NCBI GenBank assembly: GCA_017538795.1
Contig: JAFYIE010000011.1
Span: 1 to 64,000 of the forward strand
Length of the DNA: 64,000 bases
Origin: Bacteroidales bacterium
Lineage (GTDB): Bacteria > Bacteroidota > Bacteroidia > Bacteroidales > F082
Reading direction: 5' to 3'
Made by a program: the position numbers and the translations under genes. Shown here in pieces: positions 42,619 to 51,611 of the stretch. The notes below the pieces were generated by a model that was not told the origin of the DNA, made no database searches, and saw nothing but the letters and a program-made list of their open reading frames with translations. How positions within the stretch are numbered: position 1 is the first letter of the stretch; each line of letters starts with the position of its first letter.

Positions 42619-44142
42619 TTATTTCTTTGGAGAAATTTTCTTTCTAATGATTTCGTGCAACTCGTTGGCGTTAACACGGATTTGCTCCATGGTGTCGCGG
42701 TCGCGAACTGTCACTGTGTTGTCTTCAAGTGTCTGATTATCAACGGTAACGCAGAGAGGAGTACCGATAGCATCCTGTCTTCTGTAACGTTTTCCGATAG
42801 AGTCTTTCTCTTCGTACTGGCACATGAAGTCGTACTGCAGACTGTCCATGATTTCGCGAGCCTTCTCCGGAAGTCCGTCTTTTTTAACGAGAGGCAAGAT
42901 AGCAACTTTATAAGGTGCGAGAATCGGAGGAAGCTTCATCACGACACGCTCGCTGCCGTCTTCGAGTTTCTCCTCTGTGTAAGCGTAGCTGAACATCGCG
43001 AGGAACATACGGTCCAAACCGATTGATGTCTCGATGACGTATGGAGTGTAGCTCTCGTTGGTCTCCGGATCGAAGTATTGCAGCTTCTTGCCTGAGAACT
43101 CGGCGTGACGGCTGAGGTCGTAGTCTGTACGGCTGTGAACGCCTTCCAACTCTTTGAAACCAAATGGGAAGTTAAACTCGATATCGGTTGCGGCATTGGC
43201 GTAGTGAGCAAGTTTCTCGTGATCGTGGAAACGATAATTTTCAGTTGGGATGCCCAATGAGAGGTGCCAGTTCAGACGTTCTTCCTTCCATTTCTTGAAC
43301 CATTCCATCTCGGTGCCAGGGCGTACAAAGAACTGCATTTCCATCTGCTCGAATTCTCTCATTCTGAAGATGAACTGACGGGCGACGATTTCATTACGGA
43401 AAGCCTTTCCTGTTTGTGCGATGCCAAACGGAATTTTCATACGGCCGGTCTTCTGCACGTTGAGGTAGTTCACGAAGATACCCTGTGCAGTCTCAGGACG
43501 CAGATAAATAGTGTTTGCGCCTTCTGCCAGCGAGCCGATCTGTGTGGCGAACATCAAATTGAACTGACGGACGTCTGTCCAGTTGCGTGTTCCACTGATT
43601 GGGCACACGATTCCGAGGTCTTCGATGAGTTTCTTGATGTCGGCGAGGTCGTTTTTCTCCATCGCGCCGTAAAGACGGTGGCTGATTTCCTCGATTTCCT
43701 TCTTCCACTCAAGAACGCGAGCGTTTGTTGTGACAAACTGCTCTTTATTAAAAGCATCGCCGAAACGTTTTTGGGCTTTTTCAACTTCCTTATTGATTTT
43801 TTCCTCGATTTTGGCCATGTAATCCTCAACCAAAACGTCGGCGCGGTAACGTTTCTTGCTGTCTTTGTTGTCGATCATCGGGTCGTTGAAAGCGTCAACG
43901 TGGCCTGAAGCCTTCCACACTGTCGGGTGCATGAAGATTGCAGCGTCCAGTCCGACGATGTTCTCATGCATCTGCACCATCGCCTTCCACCAGTATTCGC
44001 GGATGTTTTTCTTAAGTTCGACACCATTCTGGCCGTAATCGTAAACGGCAGCCAGTCCGTCGTAAATATCGCTGGACGGAAAAATAAATCCGTATTCTTT
44101 AGCGTGTGAAGTTATTTTTTTAAAGAATTCTTCTTGGTTCAT
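42619..44142 (-). CDS. glyS: Glycyl-tRNA synthetase (single-chain, alpha2 type)
   Basis: This class II synthetase charges tRNA-Gly. It has 507 residues. Motif 1 and the KNNIREYWW-type opening ('YGQNGVELKKNIREYWW') are at about 32-48, RPETAQGIFVNYLN near 215, motif 2 (GKAFRNEI) near 245, and ETSIGLDRMFLA (motif 3) near 365. The anticodon-binding domain ends 'ELHEIIRKKI'. It is the eukaryote/archaea-like dimer, not the bacterial alpha2-beta2 form, which is normal in Bacteroidota. It lies 11 bases after queA. Confidence 0.96.
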   Translation of the reverse strand: MNQEEFFKKITSHAKEYGFIFPSSDIYDGLAAVYDYGQNGVELKKNIREYWWKAMVQMHENIVGLDAAIFMHPTVWKASGHVDAFNDPMIDNKDSKKRYRADVLVEDYMAKIEEKINKEVEKAQKRFGDAFNKEQFVTTNARVLEWKKEIEEISHRLYGAMEKNDLADIKKLIEDLGIVCPISGTRNWTDVRQFNLMFATQIGSLAEGANTIYLRPETAQGIFVNYLNVQKTGRMKIPFGIAQTGKAFRNEIVARQFIFRMREFEQMEMQFFVRPGTEMEWFKKWKEERLNWHLSLGIPTENYRFHDHEKLAHYANAATDIEFNFPFGFKELEGVHSRTDYDLSRHAEFSGKKLQYFDPETNESYTPYVIETSIGLDRMFLAMFSYAYTEEKLEDGSERVVMKLPPILAPYKVAILPLVKKDGLPEKAREIMDSLQYDFMCQYEEKDSIGKRYRRQDAIGTPLCVTVDNQTLEDNTVTVRDRDTMEQIRVNANELHEIIRKKISPKK

Positions 44143-44153
44143 TATATTGAGTA

Positions 44154-45203
44154 TTAAAGAATTAACATAGCATCACCATAAGTGAAGAAGTTGTATTTCT
44201 CCGCGACGGCTTCTTTATAGGCTTTCATTAAGAAATCGTAACCGGCAAATGCAGCCACTTCCATCATCATCGGTGATTTCGGGAGGTGGAAGTTGGTGAT
44301 GAGCGCGTCGGCAGTGTTGAAGTCGTAAGGCGGGAAGATGAACTTGTTGGTCCAGCCTTTCAGCGGTTTCAGCTTGCCGGTGATACTTACCACAGTCTCC
44401 ATGACCTTCAAAGTGGTGGTTCCGACGGCAAAAACTTTATGTTTTGCCTCTTTTGTCTGGTTAATCAGGTCGCAAGTCTCCTGCGAGATGTTGATTTCCT
44501 CGGAGTCGGTCTTGTGTTTTGTCAGATCTTCGACTTCGATATCGCGGAAGTTGCCCATTCCGGTATGCAGTGTCACCTCGGCGAAGTTCACATCCTGAAG
44601 CTCCATACGTTTCATCAAAATCTTGCTGAAATGCATGCCTGCGGTAGGAGCGGCGACAGAACCTTCCTGTGTTGCGTAAACCGTCTGGTAGTTGAACTCG
44701 TCATCTGGCTCCACCGGGCGCTGGATGGTTTTCGGAAGCGGTGTCTCGCCAAGTCCCATGATGACTTTCTTGAACTCGTCGTGCGGACCGTCGAACAGGA
44801 AACGCAGCGTACGGCCACGGGATGTGGTGTTGTCGATAACTTCAGCCACGAGTTCGTCGTTTTCGCCGAAATACAGCTTGTTTCCGATACGGATTTTACG
44901 TGCAGGATCGACGAGGACGTCCCAGAGGCGGCTCTCAGGGTCGAGCTCACGAAGCAGCATCACCTCAATCTTAGCGCCAGTCTTCTCCTTTTCGCCGTAG
45001 AGACGAGCCGGGAACACGCGAGAGTTGTTGATCACGAACAAATCGCCAGGATTGCAGTAGCTGAGGATGTCGCGGAATGTTTTGTGTTCGATGGTTTGAG
45101 TGTCACGATGCAGAACCATCATGCGGGCGTCTTCGCGCTCTTTCGGCGGATACATCGCAATGAGGTCGTGCGGTAAATTGAACTTAAACTGTGATAGTTT
45201 CAT
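44154..45203 (-). CDS. queA: S-adenosylmethionine:tRNA ribosyltransferase-isomerase
   Basis: The enzyme converts 7-aminomethyl-7-deazaguanine in tRNA to epoxyqueuosine using the ribosyl part of SAM. It has 349 residues from MKLSQF. A longer in-frame start at 45296 would add a hydrophobic stretch not found in the family and is rejected. Typical segments are '[18 protein letters not shown]', '[12 protein letters not shown]', '[13 protein letters not shown]' and '[22 protein letters not shown]'. It is the first gene of the queA-glyS-arginase-like operon. Confidence 0.95.
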   Translation of the reverse strand: MKLSQFKFNLPHDLIAMYPPKEREDARMMVLHRDTQTIEHKTFRDILSYCNPGDLFVINNSRVFPARLYGEKEKTGAKIEVMLLRELDPESRLWDVLVDPARKIRIGNKLYFGENDELVAEVIDNTTSRGRTLRFLFDGPHDEFKKVIMGLGETPLPKTIQRPVEPDDEFNYQTVYATQEGSVAAPTAGMHFSKILMKRMELQDVNFAEVTLHTGMGNFRDIEVEDLTKHKTDSEEINISQETCDLINQTKEAKHKVFAVGTTTLKVMETVVSITGKLKPLKGWTNKFIFPPYDFNTADALITNFHLPKSPMMMEVAAFAGYDFLMKAYKEAVAEKYNFFTYGDAMLIL

Positions 45204-45317
45204 TTCAAATATTTTAAATTTTAACCTATTTTTCAAAAAAGGAATGCAAATATACAACAAAATGAAAATTTTGTCAAGAAAAAAGTTGTAAAACACTGAA
45301 ATTCAATAGATTATCTC

Positions 45318-45422
45318 GTCATTTCGAGCGTAGCGAAGCGAAGTCGAGAAATCTCCGACATAATGATTCACAATATCTTTTAGCAGGAGATTTCTCCGCT
45401 CCCTTCGGTCGGTCGAAATGAC
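45318..45422. repeat. Palindromic GTCATTTCGA element, copy 2
   Basis: The arms 45318-45356 and 45386-45422 carry the same termini and GAGAAATCTCC / GGAGATTTCTC inner segments as the copy at 30121-30225, with a different spacer. It lies between the queA start and the stop of the PTS IIC gene, ten bases from the latter. Confidence 0.8.
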
Positions 45423-45431
45423 GGTGTTGGT

Positions 45432-46451
45432 TTATTGTTCCAGTTTCAAATCTCCGTCTTTAATCCATTGTAACTTTCTGAATATGAATCCGAAAAGCCA
45501 TGTTAAAACGGCCGGAAGCACGAAGCAAATCAACAGGATTCCCCACCACATGTTAGCACCACCATCAGGCATTGCTGAGATTACGCCAAGAGGTCCTACG
45601 AGTCCGCAGGTTCCCATGCCTGAGCCGATTGGCACATTTTCCAAATGAAACACGCAAGTTGCCAAAGGACCGGTAATTGCTGCGGTTAATGTCGGTGGAA
45701 TCCAAGTCAAAGGATGACGCAAAATGTTAGGCATCTGCAGCATCGAAGTGCCTATTCCCTGTGAGATAAGGCCGCCCCAACGGTTTTCACGGAAGCTCAT
45801 CACTGCGAAACCGACCATCTGGGCGCAACAACCGGCAGTAGCTGCGCCTCCAGCAATTCCCGATAGTCCGATAGCGATACAGATAGCGGCACTAGAAATC
45901 GGTAATGTCAAAGCCATTCCGATGCTAACCGAAACGATGATTCCCATCGCGAACGGATGCAGATTGGTAGCATACATGATGAAATCGCCGAATGCTGTCA
46001 TGAAACGGCTGATGCCAGGACCTACAAACATTGCTAGCAAGACACCAGAAATTATTGTTACAGAAGGAGTTACGAGAATATCGACTTTTGTCTCTTTCGA
46101 CACCATCTTACCGAGTTCGGTGCTGATAACCACTGCAACCAGCACTCCGACCGGGCCGCCCAATGTGTTACCTGCAACTCCGACAGCAACAGCGCTGAAC
46201 ATAACCAATGCAGGAGCATGCAAAGCATACGCTATCGCCACTCCCATAGCAGGACCAGCCGCAATTTTGCAGTATTTCGCAAACTCAACAAACATCGGGA
46301 TATTCAAACGGTTTCCGATGGTGTCGAAAATCGTTCCTATCAGCAACGACGCAAACAAACCGAGCGCCATTGCGCCAAGTGCATCAAGCAGATATGCCTT
46401 CGCCGAAACATCGACGTTTTTTCTTTTCAAAAATGATTTAAAACTATTCAT
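45432..46451 (-). CDS. PTS-type EIIC membrane protein (PTS_EIIC_2 family)
   Basis: The protein has 339 residues and about nine to ten membrane helices. The Gly/Ala-rich pattern, with 'KAYLLDALGAMALGLFASLLIGTI', 'KIAAGPAMGVAIAYALHAPALVMFS' and 'PIGSGMGTCGLVGPLGVISAM' in pieces, fits the PTS_EIIC_2 family. No EIIA, EIIB, HPr or EI gene is nearby, so it may not be a phosphotransferase. Start ATG 46451 is preferred over an in-frame TTG six bases upstream. It overlaps the small upstream gene by eight bases. Confidence 0.8.
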   Translation of the reverse strand: MNSFKSFLKRKNVDVSAKAYLLDALGAMALGLFASLLIGTIFDTIGNRLNIPMFVEFAKYCKIAAGPAMGVAIAYALHAPALVMFSAVAVGVAGNTLGGPVGVLVAVVISTELGKMVSKETKVDILVTPSVTIISGVLLAMFVGPGISRFMTAFGDFIMYATNLHPFAMGIIVSVSIGMALTLPISSAAICIAIGLSGIAGGAATAGCCAQMVGFAVMSFRENRWGGLISQGIGTSMLQMPNILRHPLTWIPPTLTAAITGPLATCVFHLENVPIGSGMGTCGLVGPLGVISAMPDGGANMWWGILLICFVLPAVLTWLFGFIFRKLQWIKDGDLKLEQ

Positions 46452-46698
46452 TTTCAATCCAGTTTTTCAGTTCTTCAACTCGTTTTTGATATTTTTCCAA
46501 CTGGCTTTCAACAAAATCGTCGCTATATTTTCGGTCGCAGAAGCCATTGCCGCGGGCGACGTAGTCGTCGTCATATAGCGAACTTAAGACCTCTTCGTAA
46601 TTCGAGACGTACTTCTGGTTTTCGGCCAAAAGACGTTTTAAATCGTCCAAATCAGCTTCAAAAGAATCTCCCGAAGAAAAAGTATAGCGTTTTTTCAT
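46444..46698 (-). CDS. Small coiled-coil protein, unknown
   Basis: The protein has 84 residues and is strongly charged, with two helical coiled-coil stretches (about 15-45 and 60-84). The start ATG at 46698 is chosen because an in-frame TTG at 46722 lies inside the TAATTTTG promoter. Its stop overlaps the PTS IIC start (ATGAATAG), so the two are translationally coupled and could act together. No family recognised. Confidence 0.6.
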   Translation of the reverse strand: MKKRYTFSSGDSFEADLDDLKRLLAENQKYVSNYEEVLSSLYDDDYVARGNGFCDRKYSDDFVESQLEKYQKRVEELKNWIENE

Positions 46699-46719
46699 TA
46701 ATTCGTCAGTTTGAGATTG

Positions 46720-46727
46720 CAAAATTA
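46720..46727 (-). promoter_or_regulatory. -7 element TAATTTTG for the small gene and PTS IIC
   Basis: Minus-strand TAATTTTG lies 21 bp upstream of the ATG at 46698, in a divergent gap with the promoter at 46772. Confidence 0.5.
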
Positions 46728-46771
46728 TAAAATTAGTCGAAGAAAATTTTCATTGCAATTAAAATAATTTC

Positions 46772-46779
46772 TAATTTTG
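46772..46779 (+). promoter_or_regulatory. -7 element TAATTTTG for the 230-residue membrane protein
   Basis: TAATTTTG lies 45 bp before the ATG at 46825. Confidence 0.5.
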
Positions 46780-46824
46780 GAGCGCAGAGTTTAAAATTAA
46801 GTTCAATTACAAAAAACTATCATT

Positions 46825-47517
46825 ATGTTATTATCTATTCTCATCATTGTTGCTATGCTTGGCGCACCAACATTGGCTGGTTTCGCAGTCTTCAAAAGAA
46901 TTAAAAACAACAATCCTGACATAGCCGGATATGTTTACAACGGAAAAGATTGGGTAGCTTGGATACTTGTGTTCAGTATCATCGCGTCATTATTTATTGG
47001 CTTTGTAATGCCAATTTTTGATGGTACAAAAGGATATCATCCTGAATGGGGTCTTTTGGTATTGATTTTATTGGCTGTGGTGTTTTACATTTGCTACGCT
47101 ATCGTTGCTTTCGTTCCGGCTACCGCTGAAGAACTTGCACAAAACAAAGAAGCTGGAAACACTGTTTTGGGCAGTATTGGTGATTCGGCAGCGTCTATTT
47201 TCAGTATCATAATGGGTGTGATTGGCGCTACTCTTATCGCTCTTCCGGCTATGCTTGGTGAAGCTTTGAACCCAACCCTCGCTATTAAGAATATTGGCGG
47301 AACGATGTACAGAGTCGTCGGAACCGGCTTTGGTTACACCGTTGGCGGAATTGTTATGTTTGCCTTTATTGCAATTATGGTTTTTGTGCTGATATATTTA
47401 GCCGCATTGCTTTTCGCAATCATTGGCACATTTGCAATTGGCATCATCGCAATAATAAAATTTGTGAAAAACAATCAAAATCTATTAAAGATTAAAGAAG
47501 TGGAAATCAAAGAATAG
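46825..47517 (+). CDS. Multi-pass membrane protein, unknown
   Basis: The protein has 230 residues and about five membrane helices: near 3-22, 45-65, 75-97, 120-145 and 175-215, the last being long or double. A conserved-looking loop lies between helices three and four. The C-terminus is short and charged (KIKEVEIKE). I do not recognise the family. It is a single gene with its own promoter. Its last 11 bases overlap the end of the convergent truB gene. Confidence 0.65.
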   Translation: MLLSILIIVAMLGAPTLAGFAVFKRIKNNNPDIAGYVYNGKDWVAWILVFSIIASLFIGFVMPIFDGTKGYHPEWGLLVLILLAVVFYICYAIVAFVPATAEELAQNKEAGNTVLGSIGDSAASIFSIIMGVIGATLIALPAMLGEALNPTLAIKNIGGTMYRVVGTGFGYTVGGIVMFAFIAIMVFVLIYLAALLFAIIGTFAIGIIAIIKFVKNNQNLLKIKEVEIKE

Positions 47518-48280
47518 TTTCCGGAGCTGTATCAATGAGCTTCTGCTTCAGTTCCATTAAATTCCAGGCGTCTTTCACATCAAAGTCGCCTATTTTTGTG
47601 CGACGAAGCGAGATTAAGCAGGCGCCGTTACCTAAAGCCTGACCAAAATCGTTGACTAATGAACGGATATATGTTCCTTTGGAGCATTTCACCATGAAAT
47701 CGACTTTCGGGAAATTTGTTGTATCTATTTGGAAATCCTCGATATGCACGAGGCGTTCCTTCAGCTCAAGCTCCTCATCGGAACGGGCATAATCAAAAGC
47801 GCGCTTACCCTGAATCTTGATTGCGGAAAACTTCGGTGGACGCTGCATAATATCGCCGATGAACTTTTTACGCGCCTCGTTTAACGCCTCGGCGCTGATC
47901 CCGTCCGTCGGGAAAAACTGATTAGGCTCGCTTTCAAGGTCGAAAGTCGGTGTGGTCTGTCCCAACAGCATTGTGCCGGTATAAACCTTCTCCTGCGCCT
48001 GGAAATTGTCGATTTGCTTGGTCATTCGACCAGTGCAAAGTATCAACAAACCCGTCGCCAAAGGATCTAAAGTGCCGGCGTGACCGACCTTCAGTTTCCG
48101 AATCTGATGGTATTTCTTGATGACAGCACGAATCAGATTGACAACATCGAATGATGTCCAATCAAGAGGTTTATCAATAAAGAATACCTCGCCTTCTTCA
48201 AAATGAAAATCTGTATGGGCGAAACATTTTTCGCCCTTACAATCATTTTCATTTGTAATATCCGGCTTCAAAAATGTCAT
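47507..48280 (-). CDS. truB: tRNA pseudouridine(55) synthase
   Basis: The enzyme makes pseudouridine 55 in the T loop of tRNAs. It has 257 residues. The catalytic Asp is in [16 protein letters not shown] near 70; '[20 protein letters not shown]' and '[15 protein letters not shown]' follow. An unusual short insertion near 10-20 ([10 protein letters not shown]) precedes the normal [12 protein letters not shown] start of the domain. The start at 48280 overlaps the uppP stop (ATGA), which is preferred to the TTG three codons upstream. It closes the ftsX-DUF3098-uppP-truB operon. Confidence 0.95.
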   Translation of the reverse strand: MTFLKPDITNENDCKGEKCFAHTDFHFEEGEVFFIDKPLDWTSFDVVNLIRAVIKKYHQIRKLKVGHAGTLDPLATGLLILCTGRMTKQIDNFQAQEKVYTGTMLLGQTTPTFDLESEPNQFFPTDGISAEALNEARKKFIGDIMQRPPKFSAIKIQGKRAFDYARSDEELELKERLVHIEDFQIDTTNFPKVDFMVKCSKGTYIRSLVNDFGQALGNGACLISLRRTKIGDFDVKDAWNLMELKQKLIDTAPETIL

Positions 48281-49095
48281 GCGAAGCAAATTGCGAGAAT
48301 ACCAACAATCACACAGTAGATTGCGAAATAAATGAGTTTGCCTTTTTTCACTATGCTAATCATCCATTTGCAGGCGAGGCAGCCTGTGATGAATGCTGCC
48401 AAGAAACCTATGATAAGCGCAAACGGTGAGATTCCAGCCATTGCTGCACTCCAACCAACTTCAAGAACATCTTTCGCGTCAAGCAAAGCTTCTCCTAAAA
48501 TCGGAGGAATAACCATCAAAAACGAGAACTGTGCGAGTTTCTCCTTCTTGTTGCCGAGCAACAAACCTGTGGCGATGGTCGTCCCAGAGCGTGACAAACC
48601 CGGCATGGTGGCACAGGCCTGACCGATACCGATGATGAATGCATGCAAACCTGAAATCTCCTCACGCTGACGTGGCTTGGCGAAATGTGCGAATGTCAGC
48701 AAAGTGGCGGTAACCAACAGCATGATTCCAACAATCAACAGACCTGAACCGAAGATAGCCTCGATAGTGTCTTTGAAAAACACGCCGACGATGCCAACCG
48801 GAATCATCGAGATGATGATGTTGATGGCGTATTTTGTGCCTCCGTTGAGGTTTTTATATGAATTCCATTGCTGTTTGGTGAACAAATCCTTGAAAATCCA
48901 CACCACTTCCTGCCAAAGAACAGCTAAGGTGGCACAGACTGTCGCAACGTGCAACACCACGTTAAACGTCAAATTTTCCTCGCCGCTCAGCCCGAAGATG
49001 TTTGATAATATTGTGAGGTGTCCGCTGCTCGAAACAGGTAGAAACTCCGTCAAACCTTGGAGAATTCCAAGTAATAAAGCTTGTAACCAATCCAT
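48277..49095 (-). CDS. uppP: Undecaprenyl-diphosphatase
   Basis: The enzyme recycles undecaprenyl pyrophosphate, the lipid carrier for peptidoglycan, in the inner membrane. It has 272 residues and about eight helices. The family motifs are [17 protein letters not shown] near 15-31 and '[20 protein letters not shown]' near 165. It shares one base with the DUF3098 stop (TAATG) and overlaps truB by four. Confidence 0.96.
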   Translation of the reverse strand: MDWLQALLLGILQGLTEFLPVSSSGHLTILSNIFGLSGEENLTFNVVLHVATVCATLAVLWQEVVWIFKDLFTKQQWNSYKNLNGGTKYAINIIISMIPVGIVGVFFKDTIEAIFGSGLLIVGIMLLVTATLLTFAHFAKPRQREEISGLHAFIIGIGQACATMPGLSRSGTTIATGLLLGNKKEKLAQFSFLMVIPPILGEALLDAKDVLEVGWSAAMAGISPFALIIGFLAAFITGCLACKWMISIVKKGKLIYFAIYCVIVGILAICFA

Positions 49096-49352
49096 TATTT
49101 AGGTTTTTTCATTATTGCATAGAACTGTATTCCGAAACCGATTAAAATCAATATTGGTGATAAAGTTATTCTTCTGAAGCTGAACATTCCTTCGTTGAAG
49201 ACGTCAGGGTTGTCGGAGCCACCGCCAATCATCAAAAGAAAACCAACCAAAAGAAATGCCAGTCCGATGAGCACCCATTTGTAGTTGTCACGGCCGAAAG
49301 GCATCGGTTTCTTTTCTTTTTCAGTGGTTTTTACATCATTTTTTGTTGCCAT
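49095..49352 (-). CDS. DUF3098 small membrane protein
   Basis: This 85-residue protein has a hydrophilic N-terminus, a '[25 protein letters not shown]' opening helix and a second helix near 60-80, ending in KKPK. The family is found in Bacteroidota, characteristically between ftsX and uppP, as here. Its function is unknown; the position suggests a link to cell division or wall lipid recycling. Confidence 0.88.
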   Translation of the reverse strand: MATKNDVKTTEKEKKPMPFGRDNYKWVLIGLAFLLVGFLLMIGGGSDNPDVFNEGMFSFRRITLSPILILIGFGIQFYAIMKKPK

Positions 49353-49369
49353 ATCTGTAATTTTTAATT

Positions 49370-50251
49370 TTATTCGTAAAGTTCGTCGACATCAGCGCGA
49401 AGATATTTTCTGATTGCAAAATATGTTGACAAAGTGGTGATCAAAACGCCCAAAACAATCATCGAGACATAAATCACAGCCACGTTGCCGAAGTTAATCA
49501 AAGAGGCGAGTTCCGGGACATTTTTCATCATCGTCACAAGGAAGATTGTGAGCAAGACCAAAGCCAACAACGAGCCTATGACACCTTGTATCACAAAATA
49601 TTTCATAAACGGCTTGATGATAAAATTCTCCGTCGCGCCAACAAGCTGCATGCTTCTAACGGTGAAACGTTTCGAGTAAACCGAAAGTCTCACAGTGTGG
49701 CTGATGAGCGTCACAGCCATTATCAACAATGCGATTCCAATTATTAAAATAACTATTGCTATTTTTCTGACATTTTTATCGATAGAATGTATCAACGACT
49801 TTTGGAAATACACCTCTTTCACGTTTTTGTTCTTCATCACCCATTGCTCGATCTTCGCTATGCTGTCGTTATTGGCGTATTCCGACTTAAACCTCACGTC
49901 AATCGAAGGCAGGAGCGGGTTTTCGTTGTCGCCGAGCCATTCGAGAATATCTTCACCCAAATCTTCAGTCAAACGGCGTGTGGCTTCCTGTTGAGAAATG
50001 TATTCTGTTGATTTCACATATTCTTTTTTATCCAAAACATGCTGAAAATCAATGATGTCTTTTTCTTTAACACCTTTTTTCATCACCACTTCAAAGCCGA
50101 TATTTTCCTTGATATAATCGGAAATCCTGTTAGCGAAAAGCACCAGCGACGAGAACAGGCTTAACACGAACAAAACGAGCATGATACTCATCAAAGAGAT
50201 GAGATATGAACCCTGAAGACGGCGTTTTGTTGTTGTATTCTCGCTTTTCAT
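49370..50251 (-). CDS. ftsX: Cell division protein FtsX
   Basis: This permease-like protein works with FtsE at the septum to control wall hydrolases. It has 293 residues. There is a membrane helix near 20-45, a periplasmic domain with 'GFEVVMKKGVKEKDI' and 'EDILEWLGDNENPLLPSIDVRF', then three C-terminal helices. The start ATG at 50251 is chosen because an in-frame TTG at 50269 lies in the promoter. No ftsE is adjacent. Confidence 0.93.
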   Translation of the reverse strand: MKSENTTTKRRLQGSYLISLMSIMLVLFVLSLFSSLVLFANRISDYIKENIGFEVVMKKGVKEKDIIDFQHVLDKKEYVKSTEYISQQEATRRLTEDLGEDILEWLGDNENPLLPSIDVRFKSEYANNDSIAKIEQWVMKNKNVKEVYFQKSLIHSIDKNVRKIAIVILIIGIALLIMAVTLISHTVRLSVYSKRFTVRSMQLVGATENFIIKPFMKYFVIQGVIGSLLALVLLTIFLVTMMKNVPELASLINFGNVAVIYVSMIVLGVLITTLSTYFAIRKYLRADVDELYE

Positions 50252-50266
50252 GACATTAATAACTTG

Positions 50267-50274
50267 CAAAAATA
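50267..50274 (-). promoter_or_regulatory. -7 element TATTTTTG for the ftsX operon
   Basis: Minus-strand TATTTTTG lies 15 bp before the ftsX ATG, back to back with the M64 promoter at 50288-50295. Confidence 0.55.
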
Positions 50275-50287
50275 AAAAAAAATATGT

Positions 50288-50295
50288 TATTTTTG
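50288..50295 (+). promoter_or_regulatory. -7 element TATTTTTG for the M64 peptidase
   Basis: TATTTTTG lies 16 bp before the ATG at 50312, in a compact divergent promoter pair. Confidence 0.55.
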
Positions 50296-50311
50296 CAAAA
50301 AATTTATCAAA

Positions 50312-51589
50312 ATGAAGAAGGCTTTGTTTGTAATTTTATCAACAATCCTGATGTTTGCAGGATTTGAAGCTAAAGCTCAGGTGGAATACAACGATTATTT
50401 CACTGACAACCAGTTAAGAATTGATTATTACCTTTTCGGTAATTCCGATACGGTTTCATACGCCCTCGACAAACTCGTGAAAGAGCCTAAATGGGGTGGT
50501 CCGCGCGCTCAGCTCATTGACAACATGAACTACGGAATGTATTTTATTGAAGTCACGTTGCCCGACTCTGATGTTGTGCTTTATTCGCATGGTTATTGTC
50601 TGCTTTTCGGCGAGTGGCAGACCACGGATGAGGCGACAAAAATCAGCAAAGGTTTCCATGAATCGGTGGTGATTCCGTTCCCGAAAGAGACCGTTGAAAT
50701 TGCGTTTTACGCTAAAAACTACGATTTGGAACCAATAGAGCAGATGAAAATCACTGTCGACCCGAACGATTATTTCATTAAGCCGGCACCGAAACTGCCT
50801 TACTCCATTTACAATGTCTACGGCGACTATCCTGTTGAAAACGCTGTCGACATAGTGTTGCTTCCTGACGGATACACTGAAAAAGAGATGGGAAAATTCG
50901 TGCAGGACTGCCAGTTTTTCGTGAAAAGTCTGTTCAGTTACGCTCCATACAACCGTTATCAGGACCGTTTCAACATCCGTGCGGTGATGGTGCCTTCACA
51001 AGATTCCGACATCACCATGCCTGGTGACAAACTTTATCGCAACACCGCCTTGAGCTGCAGCTTCTGGACCTTCGACAGCGAACGTTACTGCATGACGTAT
51101 GATAACGAGACTATGAAAACTCTTGCTGGTCAGGTGCCTTACGACCAGATTTACATCCTCGCTAACACCAAGAAATACGGTGGAGGAGGTATTTTTAACT
51201 CATACTGCGTAAGCACAACCGGCAACTCATATTCTTCGGATGTCATTATTCATGAGTTCGGGCACGGATTCGCAGGCTTGGCAGATGAGTATGCCTACGA
51301 GGGCACCGATAACTACAATTTGGATGTCGAGCCGTGGGAGCCTAACATCACCACGTTAAAAGATTTCGACAGCAAATGGAAAGACATGCTCGGTAAGAAG
51401 ACGCCGGTTCCTACACCTGTCGAAAAAAAATACGAGAAAACCGTCGGCGTGTACGAAGGCGCTGGTTATCAATTACATGGCATCTACCGTCCGATGATAG
51501 ACTGCCTAATGAATACGTTCAATGGCGACAAATTCTGCCCAGTGTGCGAACGCGCCATTGAACGAATGATTTTACATTACACAGAGTAG
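50312..51589 (+). CDS. Secreted M64 family zinc metallopeptidase
   Basis: The protein has 425 residues. A signal peptide (about 1-23, ending AKAQ) precedes an N-terminal beta domain (about 25-150, M64-N-like) and the M64 catalytic domain. The zinc site is in VIIHEFGHGFAGLADEY near 312-328: HExxH plus the downstream Asp. The family includes IgA-cleaving and related gut-bacterial peptidases. It lacks a T9SS tail, so the destination is periplasm or outer membrane. It is a single gene with its own promoter; the next gene converges 22 bp later. Confidence 0.92.
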   Translation: MKKALFVILSTILMFAGFEAKAQVEYNDYFTDNQLRIDYYLFGNSDTVSYALDKLVKEPKWGGPRAQLIDNMNYGMYFIEVTLPDSDVVLYSHGYCLLFGEWQTTDEATKISKGFHESVVIPFPKETVEIAFYAKNYDLEPIEQMKITVDPNDYFIKPAPKLPYSIYNVYGDYPVENAVDIVLLPDGYTEKEMGKFVQDCQFFVKSLFSYAPYNRYQDRFNIRAVMVPSQDSDITMPGDKLYRNTALSCSFWTFDSERYCMTYDNETMKTLAGQVPYDQIYILANTKKYGGGGIFNSYCVSTTGNSYSSDVIIHEFGHGFAGLADEYAYEGTDNYNLDVEPWEPNITTLKDFDSKWKDMLGKKTPVPTPVEKKYEKTVGVYEGAGYQLHGIYRPMIDCLMNTFNGDKFCPVCERAIERMILHYTE

Positions 51590-51611
51590 GGAGTAAAGAG
51601 TACTCTATAAT

